From contig DIFH01000031.1 in the NCBI GenBank assembly GCA_002427615.1, positions 20,175 through 33,081 of the forward strand: 12,907 nt of DNA, given 5' to 3'. A program made the position numbers and the translations under genes. The stretch comes from Paludibacter sp. UBA5753 (GTDB lineage Bacteria > Bacteroidota > Bacteroidia > Bacteroidales > Paludibacteraceae). Every line of letters begins with the position of its first letter. Positions within the stretch are counted from its first letter, which is position 1. The notes beneath the pieces were generated by a model, which was given only the letters and a program-made list of their open reading frames with translations, had not been told where the DNA came from and ran no database searches. Below, piece by piece: positions 1 to 6,097 of the stretch.

Positions 1-10
1 TGTTGTTATT

Positions 11-90
11 GAACCCTTGCAGGGCTCTGTTCCTTTGTACTATTCTTGTCCGCCGGTTTTACCGGCGGTTATTCATATTTAGTCCCTTCA
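11..90. repeat. REP-like hairpin cluster, partly decayed
   Basis: Two GC-rich hairpins sit close together in an AT-rich stretch. The first is CCCT/AGGG around 14-24. The second is a perfect 8-bp stem CCGCCGGT (50-57), loop TTT, ACCGGCGG (61-68). The following AGTCCCTTC (about 81-89) looks like half of a third hairpin whose partner arm is lost. From memory, strings like this recur between genes in Bacteroidota genomes as REP-like repeats; that could not be checked here. The small open frame running through it is a by-product of the repeat and not a gene. Confidence 0.4.
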
Positions 91-239
91 GAACATCATT
101 TATTAGAAACAGAAATTGTAGTGCAAAGAAAATGGTCAGTTATATTCCAAAACCTTGCATTTACACCTAAAAAAATTACTATATATTACTATTTATCAGA
201 CCTATTATACTTTTTCAGCAGACCTTAATTAGTATGTCT

Positions 240-260
240 TGCGATATATGACATATCGCA
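240..260. repeat. Perfect 8-bp inverted repeat
   Basis: Arms TGCGATAT (240-247) and ATATCGCA (253-260) are exact reverse complements around the loop ATGAC. An offset inner palindrome, ATATG-A-CATAT, overlaps it. A T-rich stretch (CTCTTTTTG) starts within a few bases, so it could be a weak terminator for plus-strand transcription or a protein-binding site. No gene next to it explains either role. Confidence 0.45.
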
Positions 261-348
261 GTAGCTCTTTTTGTTCCTAATTCTGATTTATTCCCTGTTT
301 CTTTGGTTTGTTCTTTGAATTTGAGCATAATATGTTTAGTCTATCCGG

Positions 349-368
349 GATTTATAGAGGAAAGATAG
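349..368 (-). repeat. Third, partial copy of the xerD/prmC promoter repeat
   Basis: The 20 bases GATTTATAGAGGAAAGATAG are identical to 3946-3965. The core is also found, reverse-complemented, at 7246-7261. Only the outer end of the longer 70-bp block is present here; the part with the promoter and inverted repeat is missing. The strand is given so that it matches the copy upstream of xerD. Confidence 0.6.
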
Positions 369-421
369 AAAACTAATTATTAAATTTTAAATAAATTGTT
401 ACAAATCTGGCACGAAATACT

Positions 422-2845
422 TTAAAAACTGATTCGGAGGCTGGTTCTGATTCCCCATGGAATGGTTCCCTGATGGTTCAAATCGCTTAAACGCCACACC
501 GACTGAAGTGTAAAAAGCCTGAAAATATTACTTACCCCAATGCCTGCTTCCATGTATGGAGTGTGAGTGCCTTGCATAAACGATGGAAAATCAAGAACCT
601 GATTGTTTGAATTACGTAAAGTGCCGTAAAACATTTTAAAACTGACCATTTCCCGTAAATTGAGATGTTTAATCAAGGGGATCTGATTCAAAACAATCCC
701 GTTCAAAATCAATTCATTATGCATCGAGATGTATTTGTCGGCGACATACTCCATGTAATTCATCAGGGTAAACTGATGCCGTCTGTATCCTATTGATTGG
801 TTGTCCTTGGCTTCGGCGCTTGCCGTTTCGTTCCCCGAAGGAATCTCGAGCAATGGATAGGGTAAATCGCCAAACAGATAGCCCCCTTCGATCAGATAAT
901 TCCACTGGCCGATATCGAAGTGGAATTCTTGTTTAGCTAACCCGATTACTTTGGCATAGTTTCCGGTTTTATTCCCCAAAAGATACTTACCGCCTTCAAA
1001 AGTCAAATAGATTACCGGCATATTATTATTAATATGTATCCGCTGAAAATGGTCATCATAAATTCTTTCGTCGAATGATAAACGTCCCATAATGGTGAGC
1101 GACTGTTGTTTTAAATCGGGATACGAAATTCCGCCGGACTGCAGAGGCAATGCCGGAGCGGCTGCCATGGTAGTCGAACGAAGATTTATGATTGACTCCA
1201 GGTCATCGTTCCAGTCGAACGAAAATGAAGTCAAAAACTCTTTTCGTCCGGTAAGTTTGCTGGCCGACCGCAACGAAATAAGCGTCGAGGTAATATCCTC
1301 ATCGCCTGTATTCAAAGGATTTTCGCGCACGTAGTATTCATTATAATCGTAACTTACCCGTCGGTAATCATCGGTATAACTCAGTCCTAATATTTTGTTT
1401 TTTTCACCCGGCAACTTGAGTTGCGCTGAAGCAGAATACTTTATTTCATTGCTTCTGAATCCATATCCGGCATAGCCTCCCAGGCAAAAGTTTTTCCACA
1501 TTTTTTCGTTGGTACGCACTGGTAAATTCAGTCGCAAACCTTCAATGTCGCTCAAACGGGCAAAATTCTGAATTTTTCCGACATCAAATTTTCCGACAGG
1601 GATATAACCGGTAATGATTACATCGGCCAGCCATTTGGCAAAACGCAAAATGGGCGTTTCATTCAGGTCGATCATTTTCTCGTTTAAAATATTAGCGCTG
1701 TATTCACTTTGAGCAAAATTTCCCGTGTCGATGGCGCTTGTTTTGTTGGAATTGCTTACAAAACTGCGTTTTACAAAAATTTCGGGTTTCGGACGAAGGC
1801 TATCGCCCAGCAATTCGTAAGTCAGACTCATGGCAATTTGCCCTTGCGCAGGATTCCATTGTCTGGCAACCGTACTTTCAAAACTTTGAGAGAGAGAGAG
1901 ATTATGAATAAAATTCAGGTTTGCCTGTCGTGGAAGTTCAGCTTCGATACGGACAAGCGCATAGGTTGCCGAGTCGATATACATTTTTCCGTTGAAAGCC
2001 AGATTTTTCGGATTTTTTGAACGAAAATGAACCTGATATTGTTTGCCGGTTTCGGTACTCAGGCTATCGGTCAGGTAAAAATTATAATACGCATTGCCGG
2101 AGTTGGACAAAGGGCTGATCATTCCTTTACCGAACAAATTTATTGTATTATCGTAGAAATTCAGGTCTGTTTGAATTTCGCCGATCAATTGTAAAATAAT
2201 TTTTTCTGTGTTTTTGGAGGAGGAAAAGAGATTTTTCGAAAGTTCCTTTTTGCCTGAAGTCGATAACTCGTAGGTGTTTTCGGACATATACAAAGGAATT
2301 GTGAGTGATGAGTCGGTCGGGGAGACAGAACCCTTTGAAATTTGTTCGAAAATGCGCTTATTCACCGAACGCTGGTTGATTTTACTCAGCAAAACGAGAT
2401 TTTGTTCTTTTCTTTCGGCTACATAATCCGATTTACGAGTAACATCGTTCGTCGCTTTCATCAACCGTACTTTTTTCATCAATTCCAGGGCAGGATTTGC
2501 TCCAGGTACAACAAAAACTTCCTGCAACATGGTGTTTTCTTCATGTAATTCAACCTGCAAACCCACTCCCTGGCCGGGCTTGAGTTTTATTTCTTTGCGG
2601 CGATAACCTACACACGAAAACACAAGAGTGGTTTCTTTTCCCGTCGTTCGCAGCATAAAAACCCCGTCGGCGTTGCTTTTGATACCGATATCAGTGTTCT
2701 TGAAAAAAATATTTACATCTGGTATAGGGCTTTTGTCGACAATGTTCAGCACCTGACCGACAACAATCGTTTCCTGTGCCGAAATTTTTGAAGCAGAAAG
2801 GATAAATATTAGCAGATAAAAAATATTACGAAATTTGGTTCTCAA
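422..2845 (-). CDS. DUF5686 / carboxypeptidase-regulatory-like domain outer-membrane protein
   Basis: Large exported protein of a Bacteroidota-specific type, about 807 aa from the chosen start. A basic n-region and hydrophobic stretch (residues 2-18) ending in SASKISAQ form a signal peptide. Residues 28-101 look like a carboxypeptidase-regulatory-like beta domain (VVGQVLNIVDKSPIPDVNIFF, then SNADGVFMLRT and FSCVGYRR). The NPALELMKKV motif near 117-126 opens the DUF5686 region. The rest is rich in aromatic, alternating strands and ends GIRTSLRISF, as expected of a beta-barrel with a C-terminal aromatic residue. The frame is open to a GTG at 2926, but the TTG at 2845 places the signal peptide at the N-terminus, so I chose that; no ATG is available. 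It lies downstream of xerD on the same strand. An outer-membrane location is inferred and the molecular function is unknown. Confidence 0.85.
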   Translation of the reverse strand: MRTKFRNIFYLLIFILSASKISAQETIVVGQVLNIVDKSPIPDVNIFFKNTDIGIKSNADGVFMLRTTGKETTLVFSCVGYRRKEIKLKPGQGVGLQVELHEENTMLQEVFVVPGANPALELMKKVRLMKATNDVTRKSDYVAERKEQNLVLLSKINQRSVNKRIFEQISKGSVSPTDSSLTIPLYMSENTYELSTSGKKELSKNLFSSSKNTEKIILQLIGEIQTDLNFYDNTINLFGKGMISPLSNSGNAYYNFYLTDSLSTETGKQYQVHFRSKNPKNLAFNGKMYIDSATYALVRIEAELPRQANLNFIHNLSLSQSFESTVARQWNPAQGQIAMSLTYELLGDSLRPKPEIFVKRSFVSNSNKTSAIDTGNFAQSEYSANILNEKMIDLNETPILRFAKWLADVIITGYIPVGKFDVGKIQNFARLSDIEGLRLNLPVRTNEKMWKNFCLGGYAGYGFRSNEIKYSASAQLKLPGEKNKILGLSYTDDYRRVSYDYNEYYVRENPLNTGDEDITSTLISLRSASKLTGRKEFLTSFSFDWNDDLESIINLRSTTMAAAPALPLQSGGISYPDLKQQSLTIMGRLSFDERIYDDHFQRIHINNNMPVIYLTFEGGKYLLGNKTGNYAKVIGLAKQEFHFDIGQWNYLIEGGYLFGDLPYPLLEIPSGNETASAEAKDNQSIGYRRHQFTLMNYMEYVADKYISMHNELILNGIVLNQIPLIKHLNLREMVSFKMFYGTLRNSNNQVLDFPSFMQGTHTPYMEAGIGVSNIFRLFTLQSVWRLSDLNHQGTIPWGIRTSLRISF

Positions 2846-2931
2846 TTTTATTATTTTTATTTTGTTAATCGGTTGATTAAGTTTATCCGACCGATGAATA
2901 ATTACTACGAATAACTTTCCAAACACGGAAA

Positions 2932-2945
2932 CTGACTGCTGTCAG
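2932..2945 (-). repeat. Small hairpin between xerD and the DUF5686 gene
   Basis: CTGAC (2932-2936), loop TGCT, GTCAG (2941-2945) form a 5-bp stem 16 bp beyond the xerD stop. There is no U-tract after it, so it is at best a weak attenuator or RNA-processing site between the two genes. Confidence 0.3.
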
Positions 2946-2960
2946 GCAGGCACAAATTAC

Positions 2961-3854
2961 TTATTTCCCTTTATTCATCGGATGATATTTCATAATGGTT
3001 TCCCGTAGGAAATGCACATCGATATGGGTATAAAGCTCGGTTGTGGTTATCGATTCATGACCCAACAATTGCTGAATGGCACGCAGATTGGCGCCGTTTT
3101 CGAGCAAATGAGTGGCAAAGGAATGTCGGAAAGTGTGCGGACTTACGTTTTTACGAATCCCAGCCAACGCCGTCAGGTCTTTTACGATCGTGAAAATCAT
3201 GGCGCGTGTCAGTTTTGCTCCACGCCGGTTCAGAAACAGCACATCTTCATTTCCTTTTTTCACAGACATCATGTTCCGGTCTATTTTCCAAAGCTCAATT
3301 TGCCTGATTGATTGTGGCGAAAGCGGAACGAGCCTTTGTTTACTTCCTTTTCCCTCCACCAGCATATAACTTTCATCAATATAGAGTTTCGATAATTGTA
3401 AATTAATCAGTTCCGACACCCGTAAGCCCGATCCGTAAAGCGTTTCGATAATGGCTTTATTACGTTGTCCTTCAGCTTTCGACAGGTCGATGGCAGCAAC
3501 GATAGCATCAATTTCATCTACCGAAAGCACTTCAGGTAAACGTAATCCAATTTTGGGACTTTCGAGCAGTTCGGTCGGGTCATCTTCGCGTTTGTCTTTG
3601 TAAATCAGGAAATGATAAAACGATTTGATGCTGGACAAAATACGTGCTTGCGAACGTGGATGAATGCCTATATTGGCAATTTCTATAATAAAATCGCGCA
3701 AAACTTCAGTAGTTGCCTCTTCTGGTTTTACATGCGCTTCGGCTAAATATCCCGTCAATTTCGATAAATCACTCTCGTAAGCCTCTATCGTATTGTTTGA
3801 TAAAGATTTTTCAAGTTTCAGGTAAAGATGGTATTCGTCGAGTAGGGGAAACAT
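2961..3854 (-). CDS. xerD: Tyrosine recombinase XerD
   Basis: Site-specific recombinase that resolves chromosome dimers at dif together with XerC. The 297-aa product has the usual XerD length. The N-terminal SAM-like core-binding domain (about 2-90) starts FPLLDEYHLYLKLEKSLSNN. The catalytic domain carries the full active-site set: Arg145 (GSGLRVSE), Lys169 (EGKGSKQR), His240 and Arg243 (HTFRH), His266 (LGHES) and the nucleophile Tyr275 (ELYTHID). These fall within a few positions of the E. coli XerD residues. The frame extends upstream to a TTG at 3893, but that codon lies inside the promoter element TAAGTTTG, so the ATG at 3854 is the better start. It is transcribed from the repeated promoter block and is followed by the DUF5686 gene. 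Its sequence resembles the chromosomal housekeeping enzyme more than integrases of mobile elements. Confidence 0.93.
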   Translation of the reverse strand: MFPLLDEYHLYLKLEKSLSNNTIEAYESDLSKLTGYLAEAHVKPEEATTEVLRDFIIEIANIGIHPRSQARILSSIKSFYHFLIYKDKREDDPTELLESPKIGLRLPEVLSVDEIDAIVAAIDLSKAEGQRNKAIIETLYGSGLRVSELINLQLSKLYIDESYMLVEGKGSKQRLVPLSPQSIRQIELWKIDRNMMSVKKGNEDVLFLNRRGAKLTRAMIFTIVKDLTALAGIRKNVSPHTFRHSFATHLLENGANLRAIQQLLGHESITTTELYTHIDVHFLRETIMKYHPMNKGK

Positions 3855-3890
3855 TTTTTTATTTACAATTTTAAATCTGCATTCGTTTTG

Positions 3891-3926
3891 CAAACTTACA
3901 TAAAAGTATACGATTTATAAGCGGGT
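3891..3926 (-). promoter_or_regulatory. xerD promoter (Bacteroidota type)
   Basis: Reading the minus strand, TTGACC is followed by about 18 bp and TACTTTTA, and a little further on by TAAGTTTG (3891-3898), a perfect match to the TAnnTTTG element. TAAGTTTG alone lacks a TTG at normal distance, while TTGACC pairs better with TACTTTTA, so the exact -7 element is uncertain. Either gives a leader of roughly 30-40 nt before the ATG at 3854. Confidence 0.55.
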
Positions 3927-3961
3927 CAATATAAAAATCTTGAAAGATTTATAGAGGAAAG
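3891..3961 (-). repeat. 70-bp promoter repeat, copy upstream of xerD
   Basis: This segment, read on the minus strand, is identical to 7246-7315 except for one substitution (C for T in the TATA(C/T)TTTT part) and one inserted A before TTGACC. It contains the inverted repeat AAATCTT-TC-AAGATTT and the promoter elements. Identity stops just after TAAGTTTG, before either coding sequence begins, so the repeat is confined to regulatory DNA. Confidence 0.85.
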
Positions 3962-3992
3962 ATAGTGTGTATGTATGTATTTTACAAGAAAA

Positions 3993-4016
3993 TGAAGAAA
4001 AGTTTGAAGAAAAGTT
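3993..4016 (+). repeat. 12-bp tandem duplication
   Basis: TGAAGAAAAGTT occurs twice head to tail, just after a short GTAT repeat at about 3969-3980. This low-complexity stretch lies between the promoter repeat and the transposase remnant and may mark the damaged left side of the former insertion. Confidence 0.7.
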
Positions 4017-4030
4017 TGGAACTCTGACTC

Positions 4031-4308
4031 CTGAAAATGTTCGCTACCGCAGCCATATTGGTAGGATGGGCAGGATTAAAACCTCGAAACGATGAAAGTG
4101 CAGGCAAAATCAAGTTCCGAAAAACATTACACGGCAACAAATAGCTGAAAATTATGCTCGTACAATGCGCATGAGCGGCAAGTAGAACAAAAAAGGAGAC
4201 GTTTAGTTCAAAAAGTACAAATATCTCTCTTCAAGCATGATATTACAAAAAACATTAGTTGCCATTCCACGTAAACTATTAGTCATCAAATTTATTATCA
4301 AAAAAATA
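4031..4308 (+). pseudogene. Degenerate IS110-family transposase, C-terminal remnant
   Basis: Translating from 4031 gives a stretch with GWAGLKPRNDESAGKIKF and then TLHGNK, which matches the Transposase_20 region of IS110-family enzymes (typical form WAGLCPGNNESAGKRKSGKT, then KGNK). The reading then meets TAG at 4142-4144, where the family has Tyr (GNKYLR). It continues with LVQCA, TGA at 4172-4174 (family Trp in CAWAASRTK) and AASRTK. After a frameshift, 4252-4305 reads TLVAIPRKLLVIKFIIKK, matching the family's ALVAIAHKLLVIIY. So about 90 residues of the C-terminal part survive, with two nonsense changes and at least one frameshift. The N-terminal DEDD nuclease half is absent. It cannot make an active transposase. 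Terminal repeats are not expected for this family and none were seen. Confidence 0.8.
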
Positions 4309-4426
4309 AACATTCGACTGTTCCAGAGGAATAACCAACAATACCGGACGACCGGTTACAGTGAAATAGAATGACAGTTTTTTACCAGAGGATATTCAAG
4401 TTGCTTATCTCTTTGATAATTAGCAG
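4309..4426. other. Spacer between transposase remnant and tRNA-Pro
   Basis: No gene seen. The stretch contains a small GC-rich hairpin, ACCGG (4343-4347), loop ACGA, CCGGT (4352-4356), which may belong to the old insertion. It then runs into the 3' flank of tRNA-Pro, where no strong terminator is visible. Confidence 0.4.
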
Positions 4427-4502
4427 TCGGGATGACAAGATTCGAACTTGCGACCACTCGCCCCCCAGACGAGTACTCTAAACCGGGCTGAGCTACATCC
4501 CG
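4427..4502 (-). tRNA. tRNA-Pro (anticodon GGG)
   Basis: On the minus strand a complete cloverleaf can be drawn. The acceptor stem is CGGGATG with CATCCCG, the D arm GCTC/GAGT with an AGCCCGGTTTA loop, the anticodon stem CTCGT/GCGAG with loop CTGGGGG (anticodon GGG), and the T arm GCAAG-TTCGAAT-CTTGT. The discriminator base is A. CCA is not encoded (CTG follows), so it must be added by the nucleotidyltransferase. Total 76 nt. It decodes CCC and probably CCU. It stands alone between the transposase remnant and the cls gene. Confidence 0.93.
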
Positions 4503-4518
4503 CTCATTTTTGGTGGCA

Positions 4519-4526
4519 CAAAAGTA
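4519..4526 (-). promoter_or_regulatory. Likely -7 element for tRNA-Pro
   Basis: On the minus strand TACTTTTG fits TAnnTTTG and lies 16 bp upstream of the mature tRNA 5' end, a suitable distance for a short 5' leader. No clear TTG is seen at the -33 position. Confidence 0.45.
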
Positions 4527-4670
4527 AGATTTTTTTTCGTTTTATGGAAACGTTTTTGCTTGTTTTTTGCTTTGAGAATAAACATTTTTAGTTCTTTACT
4601 CAAGGAAAAACAAATTTATCAAGGCTATTTTATTGCCGATTTTTTTTTCGTTTTCTCATTTCCCGAGATA

Positions 4671-6095
4671 TTACATTAATGGGCTGAATAGCCTGGCGAA
4701 TGATTCTTTGAGCTTCTGGCGACGTTTACGGTTTGTCCAGCTTTCCAATGTTACTTCGATACAGTTTTTCATGTCGCGTTCGAAAAGTTTTTTTAGCTTG
4801 TCTGCAGTTTTAGCGTCGTATATAAATGCATTGGCTTCAAAGTTTTGGTTAAAGCTGCGTTCGTCGAGATTGGCTGAACCAACGATGGAAATAAAATCAT
4901 CAACAACAATGGCTTTGCTGTGCAAGACCCCTTTTTTATATTTGTAAACTTTTACGCCTGCTTCGAGAGCCTTTCCCAGATAGCTCGATGTACAAGCATC
5001 CGAAAGGCGTGAATCGGAACGGGCGGGCACCATTAAGCGCACGTCGACTCCACTTAATGCTGACATGTGAATACATGTATCAATTACATCGTTTGGAATA
5101 AAATAGGGTGTGTGTATATAAACATATTTGGTTGCCAACATAATGGCAGATGCAATTCCCTGCATGATTGCTTCCCAGTCTGTGTCGGGTCCGCTGCTGA
5201 CTATCTGAACAATGTTGTCTTTGAATTTTTTAGGCAGAGGATAGTATTTCGGGTCGGTTATCAATTTCCCTTCCACAAAATGCCAGTCGATCAGGAATAA
5301 TTGTTGCAAACCGTGAACTGCAGCTCCTTCGAATCGCACAAATGTATCGCGCCAGTGTCCCAAAGAATTTCCGAATGCATATCTGTCGGCAAAGTTCAAC
5401 CCACCTGTAAAACCGATTTCTCCATCCACTATCAATAGTTTTCGATGATTACGATAATTGATTTTGCTCCTTCCGAATCGTAGTCGTAAAGGTAAAAAAG
5501 GACGTATATAAACGCCGGCATTGCGCAGGGTCTGCAAATACATGTGCGAAAGAAGAATGCTGCCCCAGTAATCATAAATCATGCGAACCCTGACGCCCTC
5601 TTTTGCTTTCTCTATCAACAGTTCACGTAACTCGTTCGAAATTTTGTCATTCCCAAAGATAAAAAATTCGACATGAATATGGTTTTTTGCGTTTCGAATT
5701 GCTTCAAACATTGCATCGAAAGTCGTTTTTCCATCCGAAAGGACATCAATTTTATTGTTTGCATAGGCTACCGCATCACTGTTATGATAAAGCATCCTGA
5801 TCAGGTTCAACTGATTGTGGTCGATAAGGTTTATATCTATTTTATTGATATCGAAAGATACTTGAGAACGATTTGAAGAGAGACGGATACTTTTTTTTGA
5901 TATGATTTTTTGCTTTCTGAAATTTTGTCCGAATATCAGGTAGATAATTAATCCCAAAACAGGCAAAAAAAGCAAAACAAGAACCCACGACAATGATTTC
6001 ACCGGATTGCGGTTCTCAAGTAGCAACACCGAAATTGTCGAGGTTAAGGTGTAAACATAAAGTACAACAAAAACAATAGTTAAAAAATGGTCCAT
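4671..6095 (-). CDS. cls: Cardiolipin synthase (phospholipase D family)
   Basis: Membrane enzyme that condenses phosphatidylglycerol molecules to cardiolipin. The 474-aa product has the usual cardiolipin synthase layout. Two N-terminal hydrophobic segments (about 4-26 and 35-55), with VKSLSWVLVLLFLPVLGLIIYLIFG typical of the PLDc_N region, are followed by two PLD domains. The catalytic HKD motifs are complete: HRKLLIVD (His217, Lys219, Asp224, followed by GGLNFADRY) and HSKAIVVD (His392, Lys394, Asp399, followed by GSANLDERSF). The start codon comes 2 nt after the ribD stop, so the two genes are almost certainly cotranscribed and perhaps translationally coupled. A relative acting on other phospholipid acceptors cannot be excluded, but the length and motifs fit Cls well. 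Confidence 0.93.
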   Translation of the reverse strand: MDHFLTIVFVVLYVYTLTSTISVLLLENRNPVKSLSWVLVLLFLPVLGLIIYLIFGQNFRKQKIISKKSIRLSSNRSQVSFDINKIDINLIDHNQLNLIRMLYHNSDAVAYANNKIDVLSDGKTTFDAMFEAIRNAKNHIHVEFFIFGNDKISNELRELLIEKAKEGVRVRMIYDYWGSILLSHMYLQTLRNAGVYIRPFLPLRLRFGRSKINYRNHRKLLIVDGEIGFTGGLNFADRYAFGNSLGHWRDTFVRFEGAAVHGLQQLFLIDWHFVEGKLITDPKYYPLPKKFKDNIVQIVSSGPDTDWEAIMQGIASAIMLATKYVYIHTPYFIPNDVIDTCIHMSALSGVDVRLMVPARSDSRLSDACTSSYLGKALEAGVKVYKYKKGVLHSKAIVVDDFISIVGSANLDERSFNQNFEANAFIYDAKTADKLKKLFERDMKNCIEVTLESWTNRKRRQKLKESFARLFSPLM

Positions 6096-6097
6096 AT

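Larger units (their letters stand above)
91..421. other. Intergenic region without a recognisable gene
   Basis: An AT-rich stretch beyond the 3' end of the DUF5686 gene. No frame shows a recognisable protein or a plausible start, and no RNA gene was seen. It holds a palindrome (240-260) and one copy of a 20-bp repeat (349-368). A weak plus-strand promoter-like pair, TTG at 308-310 and TATGTTTA at 331-338, points toward the 3' end of the DUF5686 gene. It has no gene in front of it and may be chance. Confidence 0.5.

Noticed and set aside
46..228. 60-aa plus-strand open frame at the left edge
   Set aside because: Its first part is the translation of the GC hairpin repeat, it starts on a TTG, and the rest is low-complexity AT-rich sequence without a recognisable domain.
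1709..2020. 103-aa plus-strand open frame
   Set aside because: Antisense to the DUF5686 gene, with no start signal or recognisable domain.
3012..3311. 99-aa plus-strand open frame
   Set aside because: Antisense to the catalytic domain of xerD, whose active-site residues are all intact on the other strand.
2961..3854. xerD as the integrase of a mobile island next to tRNA-Pro
   Set aside because: The protein matches chromosomal XerD in length and motifs, it is not adjacent to the tRNA, and no duplicated tRNA 3' end (att site) was seen in the window.
3966..4030. CRISPR-like or tandem array in the region after the xerD promoter
   Set aside because: Only two copies of a 12-bp unit and a short GTAT run are present; there are no spacers or regular spacing.
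4633..4947. 104-aa plus-strand open frame
   Set aside because: Mostly antisense to the C-terminus of cardiolipin synthase, serine/leucine-rich, no domain.
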